Part shown: piece by piece, positions 18,430 through 28,798 of the stretch
Layout: each line of letters opens with the position of its first letter
Position numbering within the stretch: the first letter of the stretch is position 1
DNA from: Prochlorococcus sp. AG-347-L20
GTDB taxonomy: Bacteria > Cyanobacteriota > Cyanobacteriia > PCC-6307 > Cyanobiaceae
NCBI GenBank assembly: GCA_003281225.1
Contig: QCCP01000002.1
Span: 124,001 to 188,000, forward strand
Length of the DNA stretch: 64,000 nt
Direction of reading: 5' to 3'
Position numbers and translations under genes: made by a program
Notes under the pieces: generated by a model
The model's input: the letters and a program-made list of their open reading frames with translations, nothing else
Told to the model about the DNA's origin: nothing
Databases searched by the model: none

Positions 18430-20217
18430 CTATTGATTTTTATTTAGTAAATTCAATATACAATTTTCATCTTGAGTATTTATAAAATCTCCGAAATCCA
18501 AATCCAAATTACTCTTCCAATTATCAAATAATGGTTGAAGAGTTTTTTCTAAATCGTTAAGTTCCATTCTTTGCAAGAATGGTTTAGCCAGTCTTTGTAG
18601 ATTCTTACTCCCCCCCAACCATAATTGGTATTTGTTTTGCCCACTTCCAACAAGTGCTAATTCGGCCATATAAGGCCTGGTACATCCATTCGGACATCCT
18701 GTCATTCTGAATAAAATTGTCTTTTGTATTTTTAGATCTACTAGTAAATTTTCAATCCTTTTTAATACATCAGGTAATATTCTTTCAGCTTCAGTCATCG
18801 CAAGACCACAAAGTGGTAAAGCAGGACAAGCTAAAGCATGTCTTTGAATTTCATTAATGTTTTCTAAATTCTCGTATCCAATTTTTGATAGAGATTTTTG
18901 AATTTCACCTTTGTTTTTATTGGCGATATTACAAAGTAAAATATCTTGATTAGGTGTGAGTCTTAAATCTAAATTGTATTTTTTAACGATACTTGTGATT
19001 GTATTCTTCTTCTCTCCAGATAATCTCCCTGATAATAATGGTAAACCTACAAAATAGGAGTTTTTATTTTGTTTATGCCAACCTAAGTAATCAATAAGAA
19101 CCTTATCCGGTTCTTTTCTGATTTTTTTAATTTCTTTCTTGAAATACTTATCAAAAAGTATCTTTGTGAACCATTTAATACCTTTTCTATGAAGAAGATA
19201 TTTCATTCTCGAATTTTTTCTTGATTTTCTATCGCCATAATCTCTTTGAATAGCCACAATGCTTTGTATTAATTCAAAAACATCAGGTTCTTCAACATAT
19301 CCAAGTGGATCTGCAATTCTGGCAAAGGTCTCTTCATTATTATGTGTGCGACCCATACCACCTCCAACATAGAAGTTGCACCCTTCTAAATTTCCATCTT
19401 TAGAAGTAAAGGCAACTATTCCTATGTCATTGGTAAGAAGATCAACAGAATTGTCCCCAGGAACTGTCACAGCACATTTGAATTTTCTCGGTAAATAAGT
19501 TGAACCATAAAGAGGCTCATCTTTTATCCCACTAAATACATTATCTTTGAATTGGAGCTTCCTAATTGCTTCAATATCTTTGTCAGGCTTTATAGTGTAC
19601 TCTAAATCTCCATCAGCCCAAAGTTCTAAAAAAGTACCTTGGCCAGCCATTGGGGTGAGAAGATCTGCAACTTTTTTTGCCAATGCTCTTGCAATTTTAT
19701 AGTCTGGTGAATCAAATGGAGCCGCAGGCGCCATAACGTTTCTATTTATGTCTCCACATGCAGCTAATGTGGAACCCATTGAATTTACTATTGTTTGAAT
19801 TACTTCTTTTAGGTTCTCCTTTCTAATTCCATGCATTTGAAAGGCTTGTCTTGTAGTGGCCCTAAGTGTTCCATTCCCTAGTTTGTCGGATAATTCATCT
19901 AATGCTAAAAATAATTTTCCAGGGACTTCACCGCCCGGATTTCTTAACCTAAGCATCATTTGCCAATCTTTACTTTTGCCCGGCCTTCTATTCTCTCTGT
20001 TATCTTGTTGATAACTACCATGAAATTTTAATAACTGCACCGCATCATTAGTAAAATGATCGCTCTCATTGACTAATTCCGTAGCAAGTGGTTCTTTAAG
20101 AAATTTGCTACTTTTTTTAAAATTTTCAAATTTAGAAACTTCTAGTCCATTTGCCAAACAAACAGTTTCTTCCTTCGAAGGATCTTTTTTCTTTTTTACT
20201 TTCTCAACCTTGATCAA
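18430..20217 (-). CDS. sir: Ferredoxin-sulfite reductase
   Basis: A 595-residue siroheme and [4Fe-4S] enzyme that reduces sulfite to sulfide with ferredoxin as donor, for cysteine synthesis. The cluster cysteines fit C-x5-C and C-x3-C: Cys464 and Cys470 in ACPALPLC, Cys508 and Cys512 in GCPNGC. Duplicated half-repeats of the nitrite/sulfite reductase fold are evident (LRNPGGEVPGKLF, then a second half after 380). It starts at TTG 20217 and is divergent from glyS. The length fits the plant/cyanobacterial type. Confidence 0.94.
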   Translation of the reverse strand: MIKVEKVKKKKDPSKEETVCLANGLEVSKFENFKKSSKFLKEPLATELVNESDHFTNDAVQLLKFHGSYQQDNRENRRPGKSKDWQMMLRLRNPGGEVPGKLFLALDELSDKLGNGTLRATTRQAFQMHGIRKENLKEVIQTIVNSMGSTLAACGDINRNVMAPAAPFDSPDYKIARALAKKVADLLTPMAGQGTFLELWADGDLEYTIKPDKDIEAIRKLQFKDNVFSGIKDEPLYGSTYLPRKFKCAVTVPGDNSVDLLTNDIGIVAFTSKDGNLEGCNFYVGGGMGRTHNNEETFARIADPLGYVEEPDVFELIQSIVAIQRDYGDRKSRKNSRMKYLLHRKGIKWFTKILFDKYFKKEIKKIRKEPDKVLIDYLGWHKQNKNSYFVGLPLLSGRLSGEKKNTITSIVKKYNLDLRLTPNQDILLCNIANKNKGEIQKSLSKIGYENLENINEIQRHALACPALPLCGLAMTEAERILPDVLKRIENLLVDLKIQKTILFRMTGCPNGCTRPYMAELALVGSGQNKYQLWLGGSKNLQRLAKPFLQRMELNDLEKTLQPLFDNWKSNLDLDFGDFINTQDENCILNLLNKNQ

Positions 20218-20304
20218 AGGACCAAAAAATATCTCTTTTTATACATTAGCGAAAAGCTTATTTAACTGGTAGTAAATTATAGTAAGTGAAGTCATATTTT
20301 TTTC

Positions 20305-22467
20305 TTGTCTAAATATTTACTTGAGATAGGAACAGAAGAGTTGCCCGCAAAATTTTCTCATTCTGTTCTAGAGCAATTTAAATCTCTAATAGAATTTGAA
20401 TTGGATAAAAAGTTAATCAAATTCGAACATATAGTTGTTACCTCCACACCAAGGAGGATAGTTCTACTTCTCGAAGGTTTAGTTGATTATGCAGAAGATA
20501 AGATAATAGAAAGAAAAGGGCCTAAAGCAAATTCAGCTTATTTAAATGGATGTCCTACTAATGCTGCTTTAGGATTTGCTAATAGCTTAGATATAGATGT
20601 AGGTGAGCTAGAAATAAAAAATACAGAAAAGGGTGATTTTGTATTTGGAAAGAAAATTGAGAAAGGACTATCAACAAAAATTTCATTGTCTTCGATTATC
20701 CCAAAATTAGTAAAGAGTCTTCAAGGCCCTCGATTTATGAAATGGGGGGCTGGGAACATAAAATTTTCAAGACCTATTAGGTGGATTGCCTCTATTTATA
20801 ATGATGAAATTCTTGATTTTGAATTTGATGAATGTGATCCAAAAATTCAAATAAGTAATAAATCAAAAAGTCATAGATTAATAAATGAAGTTTTTGAAGT
20901 TCAGAATCCTGATGATTTTTTTGAATTATTGAAACGAAATAGAGTAATAGCTATTCGAAAAGAAAGAAAAGAAAAAATTGAAAGTTTAATAAATCAGGCA
21001 TCCAAATCTTTAAATCTGAAACCTGACCTTTCAGAAGGATTACTAAATGAACTAACTGATTTAGTTGAATGGCCAGACTTAATTATTGGCAAATTTAGTG
21101 ATGAATTTCTTGATCTTCCGGTTGAAGTTCTCTCAACAGTAATGAAAAGTCATCAGAGATACGTTCCTCTTTTATTGAAAAACAAAAGTTTTTCTAAACT
21201 AGATTTAAGCTCTGAAAAAAATATTAGTACAACTTTCTGTGTTATTTCAAATGGTCTTGAAGAATCAAATAATAATATTGCCAAAGGTAATGAGAAAGTA
21301 TTAAGGGCAAGGTTTTCAGATGCAAAGTTTTTCGTTGAAAGTGACAAAAAAGTTGCTTCAATCGAAAGAAATGAAAAGCTTAAATCTGTTTCCTATTTGA
21401 AAGGACTTGGAAATATATTTCAGAGGGTAGAAAGGATTGAGGAAGTTACTAAAAAAATTCTTAAATTTTTAAATGATAAGTCTTTAGAAGAAAAAAAAAT
21501 AATAGAAGTTGCTAAATACTGTAAAAACGACTTATGTAGCGAAATTGTTTTCGAATTTCCTGAGCTACAAGGAATAATGGGTGGAAAATACCTTAAATAT
21601 GAAGGATTTAATGAGGAGGTTTGCTTGGCTGTCGCTGAACATTATCTACCTTCCTTTTATAAAGATTCTTTGCCATCTACAAAATATGGTGCAATAGTTT
21701 CAATAGCAGATAAGATCGAAACTTTAATAAGCATATTTATTTCTGGTAAACGTCCCAGTGGATCATCTGATCCTTATGCTTTAAGAAGAAATTTGAATGG
21801 AGTGATTAAAATAATTTGGGATTATGAACTTGATTTACCTTTAGATAAATTATTTAACGAACTTATTGATTTTTGGAAAATCGCATTTCCGAATTTAAAC
21901 TTTTCAAGAGAAACAGTATTTAATGATTTGAATAAATTTTTAGTTCAAAGAATTGTTAGTCATCTAGAAGAAATATCACTAAGTAAACAATTAATAAAGG
22001 CCGTTAGCTCTTCTGATGAATTATCTCAAAAAAGAGTATTGAATATTCTTGATCTTAAAAACAGGGTTAACTCTATTATGAATTTTTGCGAAAAGGATAA
22101 TTTTGTTGAAATCCAGAAGGTAATTACTAGGGTAAGCAAATTAGCTAATAATAGTAATCTTTCAAGAGACGTTCTCTCAACAAGAGATAATGTAAACGCA
22201 AAACTTTTTGAAAAAGATTGTGAGTTGAAAGTTTTTGAATTTATTGAAGAATTAGAAAAACTTTTTTCCAAAGGATATTGCAATTATTTGGCACTTCTAA
22301 ATTTGTTTGAGATTAATGTTAAAACTATCGAGGATTTATTTGATAATGAAAAGGGAGTCCTAATAATGTCAGAAGATTTAAAAGTAAGAAATAATAGACT
22401 CAATTTGTTGAGCTTAATTAGAAATTATTCTCTAAAAATAGCCGACTTTACACTTTTGGACTCTTAA
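20305..22467 (+). CDS. glyS: Glycyl-tRNA synthetase beta subunit
   Basis: A 720-residue beta subunit of the bacterial two-subunit glycyl-tRNA synthetase, responsible for tRNA recognition. The N-terminus LLEIGTEELPAKF and the middle ADKIETLISIFISGKRPSGSSDPYALRR are the family's most conserved blocks. It starts at TTG 20305. The alpha subunit gene is not in this window. Its last 20 bases overlap the end of chlP on the opposite strand. Confidence 0.95.
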   Translation: MSKYLLEIGTEELPAKFSHSVLEQFKSLIEFELDKKLIKFEHIVVTSTPRRIVLLLEGLVDYAEDKIIERKGPKANSAYLNGCPTNAALGFANSLDIDVGELEIKNTEKGDFVFGKKIEKGLSTKISLSSIIPKLVKSLQGPRFMKWGAGNIKFSRPIRWIASIYNDEILDFEFDECDPKIQISNKSKSHRLINEVFEVQNPDDFFELLKRNRVIAIRKERKEKIESLINQASKSLNLKPDLSEGLLNELTDLVEWPDLIIGKFSDEFLDLPVEVLSTVMKSHQRYVPLLLKNKSFSKLDLSSEKNISTTFCVISNGLEESNNNIAKGNEKVLRARFSDAKFFVESDKKVASIERNEKLKSVSYLKGLGNIFQRVERIEEVTKKILKFLNDKSLEEKKIIEVAKYCKNDLCSEIVFEFPELQGIMGGKYLKYEGFNEEVCLAVAEHYLPSFYKDSLPSTKYGAIVSIADKIETLISIFISGKRPSGSSDPYALRRNLNGVIKIIWDYELDLPLDKLFNELIDFWKIAFPNLNFSRETVFNDLNKFLVQRIVSHLEEISLSKQLIKAVSSSDELSQKRVLNILDLKNRVNSIMNFCEKDNFVEIQKVITRVSKLANNSNLSRDVLSTRDNVNAKLFEKDCELKVFEFIEELEKLFSKGYCNYLALLNLFEINVKTIEDLFDNEKGVLIMSEDLKVRNNRLNLLSLIRNYSLKIADFTLLDS

Positions 22468-23788
22468 CTTTAATGCCTCCCTTAATTGAATAATTTTCTA
22501 GCATTTTTTCTACTTCTTTATTTTCCCTAACAGCACTATCAACGGGTTTATATTTTAGAGGTGCTAGGGCTTTACCTCTTAAAATCGAACCAAGTGTAAG
22601 CATTGTAATTTTAAGTTGCTGTAATGGTTTCATGGAGACAACTCTTTTGTATAGGTAACTATCAAAAGTAAGTCTTTGTACATCCATGTCATCACACATC
22701 TCAACAAAGGCTTCTCTTGCAGAATCATTTCTGTAGAAAATATTTTGAAGGATTTCTAGTACCTTATAAGTTGTTCCATATTTTTTATCCCATTTTTTAA
22801 GGTAGTTTTTTAAATCTTTTTCTGATGGGATTACTTTACCGTTTTTTGATGCCTCAACAATTTCTTCAGCACACATTCTCCCGCTCTTTGCTGCAAAATA
22901 AATACCCTCGCCGGAACTCTTAGTAACATAACCTGCGGCATCGCCAACCAGAGCCATTCTCCCAACAACTCTTCTTGGTCTTGGATGCTCAGGGATAGGA
23001 TGTGCTTCTACCTTTATTACCTCACCATGAACTAGTCTTTTTTTTGCCCTATTTCTTACGCCCTCTTGAAGTCCTTTAATTAATGACTGATTCTTTTGCA
23101 TGGTTCCAGTACCTACTGCAACATGATCATATTTAGGAAATACCCAACCATAAAAATCTGGAGAAACATCAGTGCCGACATACATTTCAGCAAGATCTTC
23201 GTAGTAACTCATTTCTTCTTTAGGCAATTTAATTCTTTCCTGAAATGCTATAGCAACTTTGTAATCGCCTGCATCCATTGCTTTTGCGACTCTGCTATTG
23301 GCTCCATCAGCTCCGATCAAAAGGTCAACAGTAAGCTCTTTTAGTTCCCCTTTTTTATCTCCATTCGTAAAATCTGAGTAGGAAAGCTTATATGGCCCTT
23401 GATTATTATCGCCAGTATCAATAGAAGTAACTAATCCATTTATTAATGTAGCACCAAGATCTGAGGCTCTATTGCGCATAAAGGCATCCATAACTTCTCT
23501 TCTACACATCCCAATAAACTCATTATCACTTTTCCCATAAACTCTATCTAAACTTATATCTACTTCTCTATTTGATGGAGATATCATTCTCATATGCCTA
23601 ACTTTTCTATCAATAATTGACTCAGGTAAATCAAATTCTTCAACCATGCAAAGTGGAATTGCTCCTCCACATGGTTTCGCATTATCTAATTTTCTCTCGA
23701 AGAGCCAAGTTTTTATTCCAGCTTTAGCAAGTATTTCTGCCGCACATGAACCACTTGGACCTCCACCAATAACAGCTACCCTCAACAT
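22448..23788 (-). CDS. chlP: ChlP, geranylgeranyl diphosphate reductase
   Basis: A 446-residue flavoprotein that reduces the geranylgeranyl group to phytyl for chlorophyll and tocopherol. The Rossmann dinucleotide motif GGGPSGSCAAE is at 8-18 and the second FAD motif is in GRMALVGDAAGYVTKSSGEGI. The chain ends in a basic region (about 370-446), perhaps near the thylakoid membrane. ATG at 23788. It converges on and overlaps glyS by 20 bases, and is divergent from the VanY-like gene. Confidence 0.95.
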   Translation of the reverse strand: MLRVAVIGGGPSGSCAAEILAKAGIKTWLFERKLDNAKPCGGAIPLCMVEEFDLPESIIDRKVRHMRMISPSNREVDISLDRVYGKSDNEFIGMCRREVMDAFMRNRASDLGATLINGLVTSIDTGDNNQGPYKLSYSDFTNGDKKGELKELTVDLLIGADGANSRVAKAMDAGDYKVAIAFQERIKLPKEEMSYYEDLAEMYVGTDVSPDFYGWVFPKYDHVAVGTGTMQKNQSLIKGLQEGVRNRAKKRLVHGEVIKVEAHPIPEHPRPRRVVGRMALVGDAAGYVTKSSGEGIYFAAKSGRMCAEEIVEASKNGKVIPSEKDLKNYLKKWDKKYGTTYKVLEILQNIFYRNDSAREAFVEMCDDMDVQRLTFDSYLYKRVVSMKPLQQLKITMLTLGSILRGKALAPLKYKPVDSAVRENKEVEKMLENYSIKGGIKVKSPKV

Positions 23789-23901
23789 ATGAAAAAAAAA
23801 TAATACTGTATATAAAAACTACATCTTTTTTGGTTATAAAAGTGCATTTCTTAAAATAATAGTTAATATCGAAATATCTTTTCCAAATTCACTTCTAAAT
23901 A

Positions 23902-24615
23902 TTGGAACTAAACAAAGATATCGATAAATTTGATATACCACTTGCCAAAAGAACTTACCTAAATAATCCAAATTCAAAATTATTAAAAAAACTATTAATA
24001 TTTTCTCCATTTCTTTTTCTTATCTTTTCTGTCGTTGCATTACGATTAATTAAGAATATAGAAATAGGATCTCTTGATAATCTCAATTTTCAGGCTCAGA
24101 TAAATCACGACCATAGAATTTTAGGCCATTTACCCTATGCGGAAATTTCTAAGGAGAAACTAGTTTTAATTGAGCCTAATATTGAAGTTCATATAGATAT
24201 GCGCGATTCTCTTCTAAAGATGAGAGAAGAAGCCAAAAAGGATGGGATATATTTAGTCTTCTTGAGTGGTTATAGATCAATAAATTTGCAAAACGATATC
24301 TTCTATTCTTTAAAATCCATTAGAAATCAAGAAGCGGCAGAAAGAGCTAGAGTTTCAGCCCCTCCAGGATATTCCGAACATAGTACAGGTTTCGCAATCG
24401 ATATTGGTGATGCTACTCAAAGAGAGAAAGACTTTGAAACCGATTTTGAAAATACTGATGCCTTTAGATGGTTAATAAAAAATGCATCTAAGTTTCACTT
24501 TAAGTTATCGTTCAACAAAGATAATAAATATATAGATTACGAACCCTGGCATTGGAGATATGAGGGGTCAATTGAAGCATTAAAAGTTTTTGAAAGCTCA
24601 AATAGAAAATTATAA
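23902..24615 (+). CDS. VanY/DacB-like D,D-carboxypeptidase (peptidase M15B), membrane-anchored
   Basis: A 237-residue protein with one membrane span (about residues 30-50), then a zinc peptidase domain facing the periplasm. The motif GYSEHSTGFAIDIGD gives zinc ligands His160 and Asp167, SGYRS holds the conserved Arg125, and YEPWHWRY carries the catalytic Glu214 and zinc His217. It should trim D-Ala from peptidoglycan side chains. The start is TTG at 23902. It complements the VanX-like dipeptidase 6 kb upstream. Confidence 0.88.
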   Translation: MELNKDIDKFDIPLAKRTYLNNPNSKLLKKLLIFSPFLFLIFSVVALRLIKNIEIGSLDNLNFQAQINHDHRILGHLPYAEISKEKLVLIEPNIEVHIDMRDSLLKMREEAKKDGIYLVFLSGYRSINLQNDIFYSLKSIRNQEAAERARVSAPPGYSEHSTGFAIDIGDATQREKDFETDFENTDAFRWLIKNASKFHFKLSFNKDNKYIDYEPWHWRYEGSIEALKVFESSNRKL

Positions 24616-24655
24616 ATCTAATTGATTAATTTAATTCTTCAATAAATTATATTTT

Positions 24656-24698
24656 TCAAAGTCTTAAAGAGAAAATTCTCATAATAAGCATACTTTGA
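24656..24698 (+). other. Imperfect hairpin in the typA upstream region
   Basis: TCAAAGT (24656-24662) pairs with ACTTTGA (24692-24698), CTTA (24663-24666) with TAAG (24685-24688) across a three-base bulge, and GAGA (24669-24672) with TCTC (24677-24680). It lies between the VanY-like gene and typA and has no following T-run, so it is more likely a leader structure than a terminator. The function is unknown. Confidence 0.35.
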
Positions 24699-24743
24699 GT
24701 TAGCCTTAATAAAGTCAATCTAATATTTATATAAATTCTATAA

Positions 24744-26540
24744 ATGTCATCTTCGATAAAAGAAATTAGAAATGTTGCAATTATTGCTCACGTAGATCAT
24801 GGGAAGACAACTCTTGTAGATGCATTGTTATCTCAATCAGGAATATTTAGAGACAATGAAGTTATCCCTACATGTGTAATGGATTCAAATGATCTTGAAA
24901 GAGAAAGGGGGATAACAATTCTCTCAAAAAATACTGCAGTTAACTACAAAGATACCAGAATTAATATTATAGATACACCTGGACATGCTGATTTTGGAGG
25001 AGAGGTTGAAAGGGTTTTGGGAATGGTTGATGGTTGTCTGCTTATTGTTGATGCAAATGAGGGACCTATGCCTCAAACAAGATTTGTTTTAAAAAAAGCA
25101 TTAGAAAAAGGACTTAGGCCTATAGTCTTTGTAAATAAAATTGATAGACCACGAGTAGTACCAGAAATAGCAATTGATAAGGTCCTTGATTTGTTTTTGG
25201 AGTTAGGTGCTGATGATGATCAATGTGATTTCCCTTATCTTTTTGGGAGTGGGTTATCTGGTTTCGCAAAAGAAGAGATGGAATCTAATAGTGACAATAT
25301 GATGCCTCTTTTTGAAGCTATTATTAGACACGTTCCTCCTCCAGTAGGTGATTCTAATAAGCCTCTTCAGCTACAAATAACTACTTTGGACTATTCTGAT
25401 TTCTTAGGCAGAATAGTAATTGGGAAGATACACAACGGAACTATAAAAAATGGCCAACAGGCTAGTTTAATTAAAGAAAACGGAAAAACTATTAAAGGTA
25501 AGGTTAGTAAGCTTTTAGGATTTGAAGGATTACAAAGAATTGATATAAATGAAGCATTTGCAGGTGATATTGTTGCTGTTTCAGGTTTCGATGACGTCAA
25601 TATTGGTGAGACCATTGCCTGTCCTGATTCTCCTCATCCTCTTCCATTAATCAAAGTTGATGAACCTACCTTAAATATGACTTTTGTTGTCAACGATTCA
25701 CCATTCGCGGGTAAGGAAGGGAAATTTGTTACTAGTAGACAATTAAAAAATAGATTGGAGAGGGAACTTTTAACAAATGTTGCCCTGAGAGTAGAAGAAA
25801 CTGATTCTCCTGACAGGTTCTCAGTTTCAGGAAGAGGAGAATTACATCTTGGGATATTGATTGAAACTATGAGAAGAGAGGGTTTTGAGTTTCAAATCTC
25901 ACAACCTCAAGTAATTTTCAGAGAAATTGATAATGTTGAATGTGAGCCTATAGAGACTTTGGTTTTAGATGTACCTGAAGTATCTGTTGGTTCTTGCATC
26001 GAAAAACTTGGATCTAGAAAGGCAGAGATGAAAAACATGCAGACAAGTTCAGATGGTAGAACTCAATTAGAATTTCTAGTACCATCAAGAGGATTAATTG
26101 GATTTCGCGGGGAGTTTGTGAGGATAACCAGAGGTGAAGGTATCATGAGCCATTCGTTTTATGAATATAAACCTAAAACAGGAGACTTTGAAACCAGAAG
26201 GAATGGTGTTCTTATAGCTTTTGAGGAAGGTGTAGCCACATTTTATGCTTTAAAGAATGCTGAAGATAGGGGAGTATATTTCATTAAACCTGGAGTTAAA
26301 GTTTATAAAGGAATGATAATTGGTGAGAATAATCGACCTCAAGATCTTGAGTTGAATATATGTAAAACTAAGCAGTTGACAAATATGAGATCTGCAGGGG
26401 CAGAAGAACTTGATACATTGCAGTCACCTGTGGATATTACCCTTGAAAGAGCACTAGAATATATTGGTCCAGATGAAATGCTAGAGGTTACACCGGATTC
26501 AATAAGAATGAGAAAAATAAATAAAAAGAAAAAAAATTAG
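24744..26540 (+). CDS. typA: TypA/BipA translational GTPase
   Basis: A 598-residue EF-G-like GTPase that binds ribosomes and helps 50S assembly and stress growth. G1 AHVDHGKT is at 15-22, the switch RERGIT near 53-58, G3 DTPGH at 77-81 and G4 NKID at 131-134. Domain II, the EF-G III/V-like domains and the TypA-specific C-terminus ([25 protein letters not shown]) follow in order. ATG at 24744, 11 bases before the DUF309 gene, so probably one transcript. Confidence 0.96.
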   Translation: MSSSIKEIRNVAIIAHVDHGKTTLVDALLSQSGIFRDNEVIPTCVMDSNDLERERGITILSKNTAVNYKDTRINIIDTPGHADFGGEVERVLGMVDGCLLIVDANEGPMPQTRFVLKKALEKGLRPIVFVNKIDRPRVVPEIAIDKVLDLFLELGADDDQCDFPYLFGSGLSGFAKEEMESNSDNMMPLFEAIIRHVPPPVGDSNKPLQLQITTLDYSDFLGRIVIGKIHNGTIKNGQQASLIKENGKTIKGKVSKLLGFEGLQRIDINEAFAGDIVAVSGFDDVNIGETIACPDSPHPLPLIKVDEPTLNMTFVVNDSPFAGKEGKFVTSRQLKNRLERELLTNVALRVEETDSPDRFSVSGRGELHLGILIETMRREGFEFQISQPQVIFREIDNVECEPIETLVLDVPEVSVGSCIEKLGSRKAEMKNMQTSSDGRTQLEFLVPSRGLIGFRGEFVRITRGEGIMSHSFYEYKPKTGDFETRRNGVLIAFEEGVATFYALKNAEDRGVYFIKPGVKVYKGMIIGENNRPQDLELNICKTKQLTNMRSAGAEELDTLQSPVDITLERALEYIGPDEMLEVTPDSIRMRKINKKKKN

Positions 26541-26551
26541 TAATTGCTTAA

Positions 26552-26920
26552 ATGAATGAAGAAAGTGCAAAAAGTTTTCAAGATTCCCTCTTTACAGCGT
26601 TAAATCTTTTTAACAACCATGAATGGTACGAGGCTCATGATGCTTTTGAAGAAATATGGAATTCCGTAGATGGTGACGAAAGACAAGTTATCCAAGGGAT
26701 TTTACAAGTATCTGTTTCTCAATTTCACTTAAGTAAAGGTAATTTAAATGGAGCTACTATTTTGCTTGGAGAGGGTTTAGGCAGAATAAAAACTAGAACC
26801 AAGATTGATTTAGGGATTGATCTTGAATCCTTCTGCCAATGTTTGGAAGATTTATTAAGGAAATTACAATATAGAGAACTATTAAACGAGAGCGATAAGC
26901 CTTTTTTGAAACCTCTTTGA
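26552..26920 (+). CDS. DUF309 family protein
   Basis: A 122-residue helical protein with the DUF309 hallmarks: FNNHEWYEAHDAFEEIWN (HEWYEAHE-like) near residues 20-37, then QGILQVSVSQFHLSKGN. The conserved His and Glu pairs on successive helices suggest a metal or acid-base site. No enzyme activity is established to my knowledge. It follows typA by 11 bases. Confidence 0.85.
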   Translation: MNEESAKSFQDSLFTALNLFNNHEWYEAHDAFEEIWNSVDGDERQVIQGILQVSVSQFHLSKGNLNGATILLGEGLGRIKTRTKIDLGIDLESFCQCLEDLLRKLQYRELLNESDKPFLKPL

Positions 26921-27004
26921 TGAATATATCTTTATCTTCAATTAAATTATTATTATGTATTTAATTTTTTAAGAAACTAAGAAAACTAATCGATCTCAAG
27001 GAAA

Positions 27005-27733
27005 ATGAACCTAAATATTCATAATGTATCCCTTTCAATTAATGGAAGATTAATCGTAAATGATGTTTCCATAACTGTTAATCCAGGGGAAGTTGTAGGT
27101 TTGATGGGACCTAATGGTGCCGGGAAAACTACAACTTTTAATCTCGCAGTTGGGAATATAAAACCAGATAAAGGTGAAATTTTAATGAATGGGAAAAATA
27201 TAACCAATCTTCCTCTACCAATTAGATCAAGACTTGGGTTAGGGTACTTAACTCAGGAAGCTAGTATATTTAGAGACCTCACAGTTAAGGATAATATAGA
27301 TTTGGCTTTACAAAATTCATCCTATAGTAGGGCAGCGATAAGAAATAGAAGAGAACAATTAATTAATGAATTTAATTTGAATAACTTTGTAGATAATTAT
27401 GGTTATCAACTTTCAGGAGGAGAGAGGAGGAGGTGTGAAATTGCAAGGGCTCTCACTGTAGGAAGAAAAGGACCAAAATATTTGTTATTAGACGAACCTT
27501 TTGCTGGGATAGATCCTCTAGCTGTTAATGATCTTAAGAAACTAATTCTAAAATTAAGTAGTGATGGGGTAGGGATTCTCATTACAGACCATAATGTGAG
27601 GGAAACCCTTCTAATTACGAACAAATCATATGTATTAAGTGAAGGAAAAATTTTAGCTAACGGTTCATCCAATGAATTGGCTGATAATCCAATAGTCAAG
27701 AAGTATTATCTCGGAGATGATTTCAAACTTTGA
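27005..27733 (+). CDS. lptB: LptB-like ABC transporter ATPase
   Basis: A 242-residue ABC ATPase of the LptB/branched-amino-acid group. Walker A GPNGAGKT is at 35-42, YLTQEASIFR holds the Q-loop, the signature LSGGE is at 136-140, Walker B LLLDEP at 160-165 and the switch His in ITDHNVRETL. LptB powers lipopolysaccharide transport to the outer membrane with LptF/LptG; neither partner nor lptA is adjacent here. The RRRCEIARAL stretch after the signature is characteristic of LptB. Confidence 0.85.
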   Translation: MNLNIHNVSLSINGRLIVNDVSITVNPGEVVGLMGPNGAGKTTTFNLAVGNIKPDKGEILMNGKNITNLPLPIRSRLGLGYLTQEASIFRDLTVKDNIDLALQNSSYSRAAIRNRREQLINEFNLNNFVDNYGYQLSGGERRRCEIARALTVGRKGPKYLLLDEPFAGIDPLAVNDLKKLILKLSSDGVGILITDHNVRETLLITNKSYVLSEGKILANGSSNELADNPIVKKYYLGDDFKL

Positions 27734-27847
27734 AATGCTTTTTTTAAAATAAATTAAAACTTTATTATTAAAGATTTACTCATATGAGAATGATTTTAAT
27801 TATTATTTGGTTGTCATTGAATATTAAAACTTGAGAAATTTCTAGAA

Positions 27848-28777
27848 ATGATACTAGATAATTTTTTTAAAAATTTAATATATGAACCGGTTTCAGTTTT
27901 AGGTCTTTTAGTTTTTTATTTCTTATTAATTAACTTACCAATATCTTTGGGTGCAGTTTTTAAAAAAAAGTCTTCTGCTGCTGTAAGACTCATTACGATT
28001 TTAGTGAACTTACTAATAACATTACAATTACTTTTTAGGTGGTCAATTTCTGGGCACTTTCCTATTAGCAATTTGTATGAATCTCTTTATTTCCTTACTT
28101 GGGGTATCACATTAGGTCAACTATTGGTTGAAAGAGAATACCAAGCTCCAATAATTCCCTCAATAGCTATACCTATTGAGTTACTGACTGTGGCTTTTGC
28201 TTGTTTTGTATTACCTGAGGATTTGAAATTATCATCCAATTTAGTTCCAGCTTTAAGGTCTAGTTGGTTAGTAATGCATGTTAGCGTCGTAATGCTGAGT
28301 TATGCAGCATTAATAATAGGTTCTTTACTTTCAATGTCCGTTTTGTTTATCAATAAAAATAAGCCACTTCAAATCAGAAGTAGTTCTACAGGTATAGGAG
28401 GATTTAAACTTTCAAATAGCTATCCCGTAAATGATTTAGTTGAACCTATTGAATTTTCTCATTCAGAAGAATTAGATACATTAAGTTATCGTTCTATATT
28501 GGTAGGTTTTGTTCTTTTGACTCTCGGTTTAATTTCAGGTGCAGTTTGGGCTAATGAGGCCTGGGGCACATGGTGGAGTTGGGATCCAAAAGAAACATGG
28601 GCATTTATCTCATGGTTGTTTTATGCCGCTTATCTGCACATGAGAATAAGCAAGGGTTGGCAAGGTCGCAAACCAGCAATATTAGCATCTACAGGCTTTT
28701 TAGTTGTTTTAGTATGTTATTTAGGAGTTAATTTTTTAGGAATAGGTTTGCATAGTTATGGATGGATATTTGGGTGA
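27848..28777 (+). CDS. ccsA: CcsA, cytochrome c biogenesis (heme handling) protein
   Basis: A 309-residue multispan protein of the system II cytochrome c maturation pathway. The tryptophan-rich heme motif WGTWWSWDPKETW is near residues 237-249. Conserved histidines appear in VMHVSVVM, AAYLHMR and IGLHSYG, on or near the lumenal side. With CcsB it moves heme to the lumen and attaches it to apocytochromes such as cytochrome f and c6. Seven to eight membrane segments are visible. It ends 21 bases before the convergent rpe stop. Confidence 0.92.
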   Translation: MILDNFFKNLIYEPVSVLGLLVFYFLLINLPISLGAVFKKKSSAAVRLITILVNLLITLQLLFRWSISGHFPISNLYESLYFLTWGITLGQLLVEREYQAPIIPSIAIPIELLTVAFACFVLPEDLKLSSNLVPALRSSWLVMHVSVVMLSYAALIIGSLLSMSVLFINKNKPLQIRSSSTGIGGFKLSNSYPVNDLVEPIEFSHSEELDTLSYRSILVGFVLLTLGLISGAVWANEAWGTWWSWDPKETWAFISWLFYAAYLHMRISKGWQGRKPAILASTGFLVVLVCYLGVNFLGIGLHSYGWIFG

Positions 28778-28798
28778 TTCCTTAATCATCCAGAATAT

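Noticed and set aside
20218-20304. Glycine riboswitch or T-box upstream of glyS
   Set aside because: The 87-base divergent gap has no conserved riboswitch core or T-box sequence.
23807-23823. TGTA-N9-TACA near the chlP start
   Set aside because: Spacer is nine bases, not the eight of NtcA boxes, so the helical phasing is wrong; sequence is otherwise plain AT-rich DNA.
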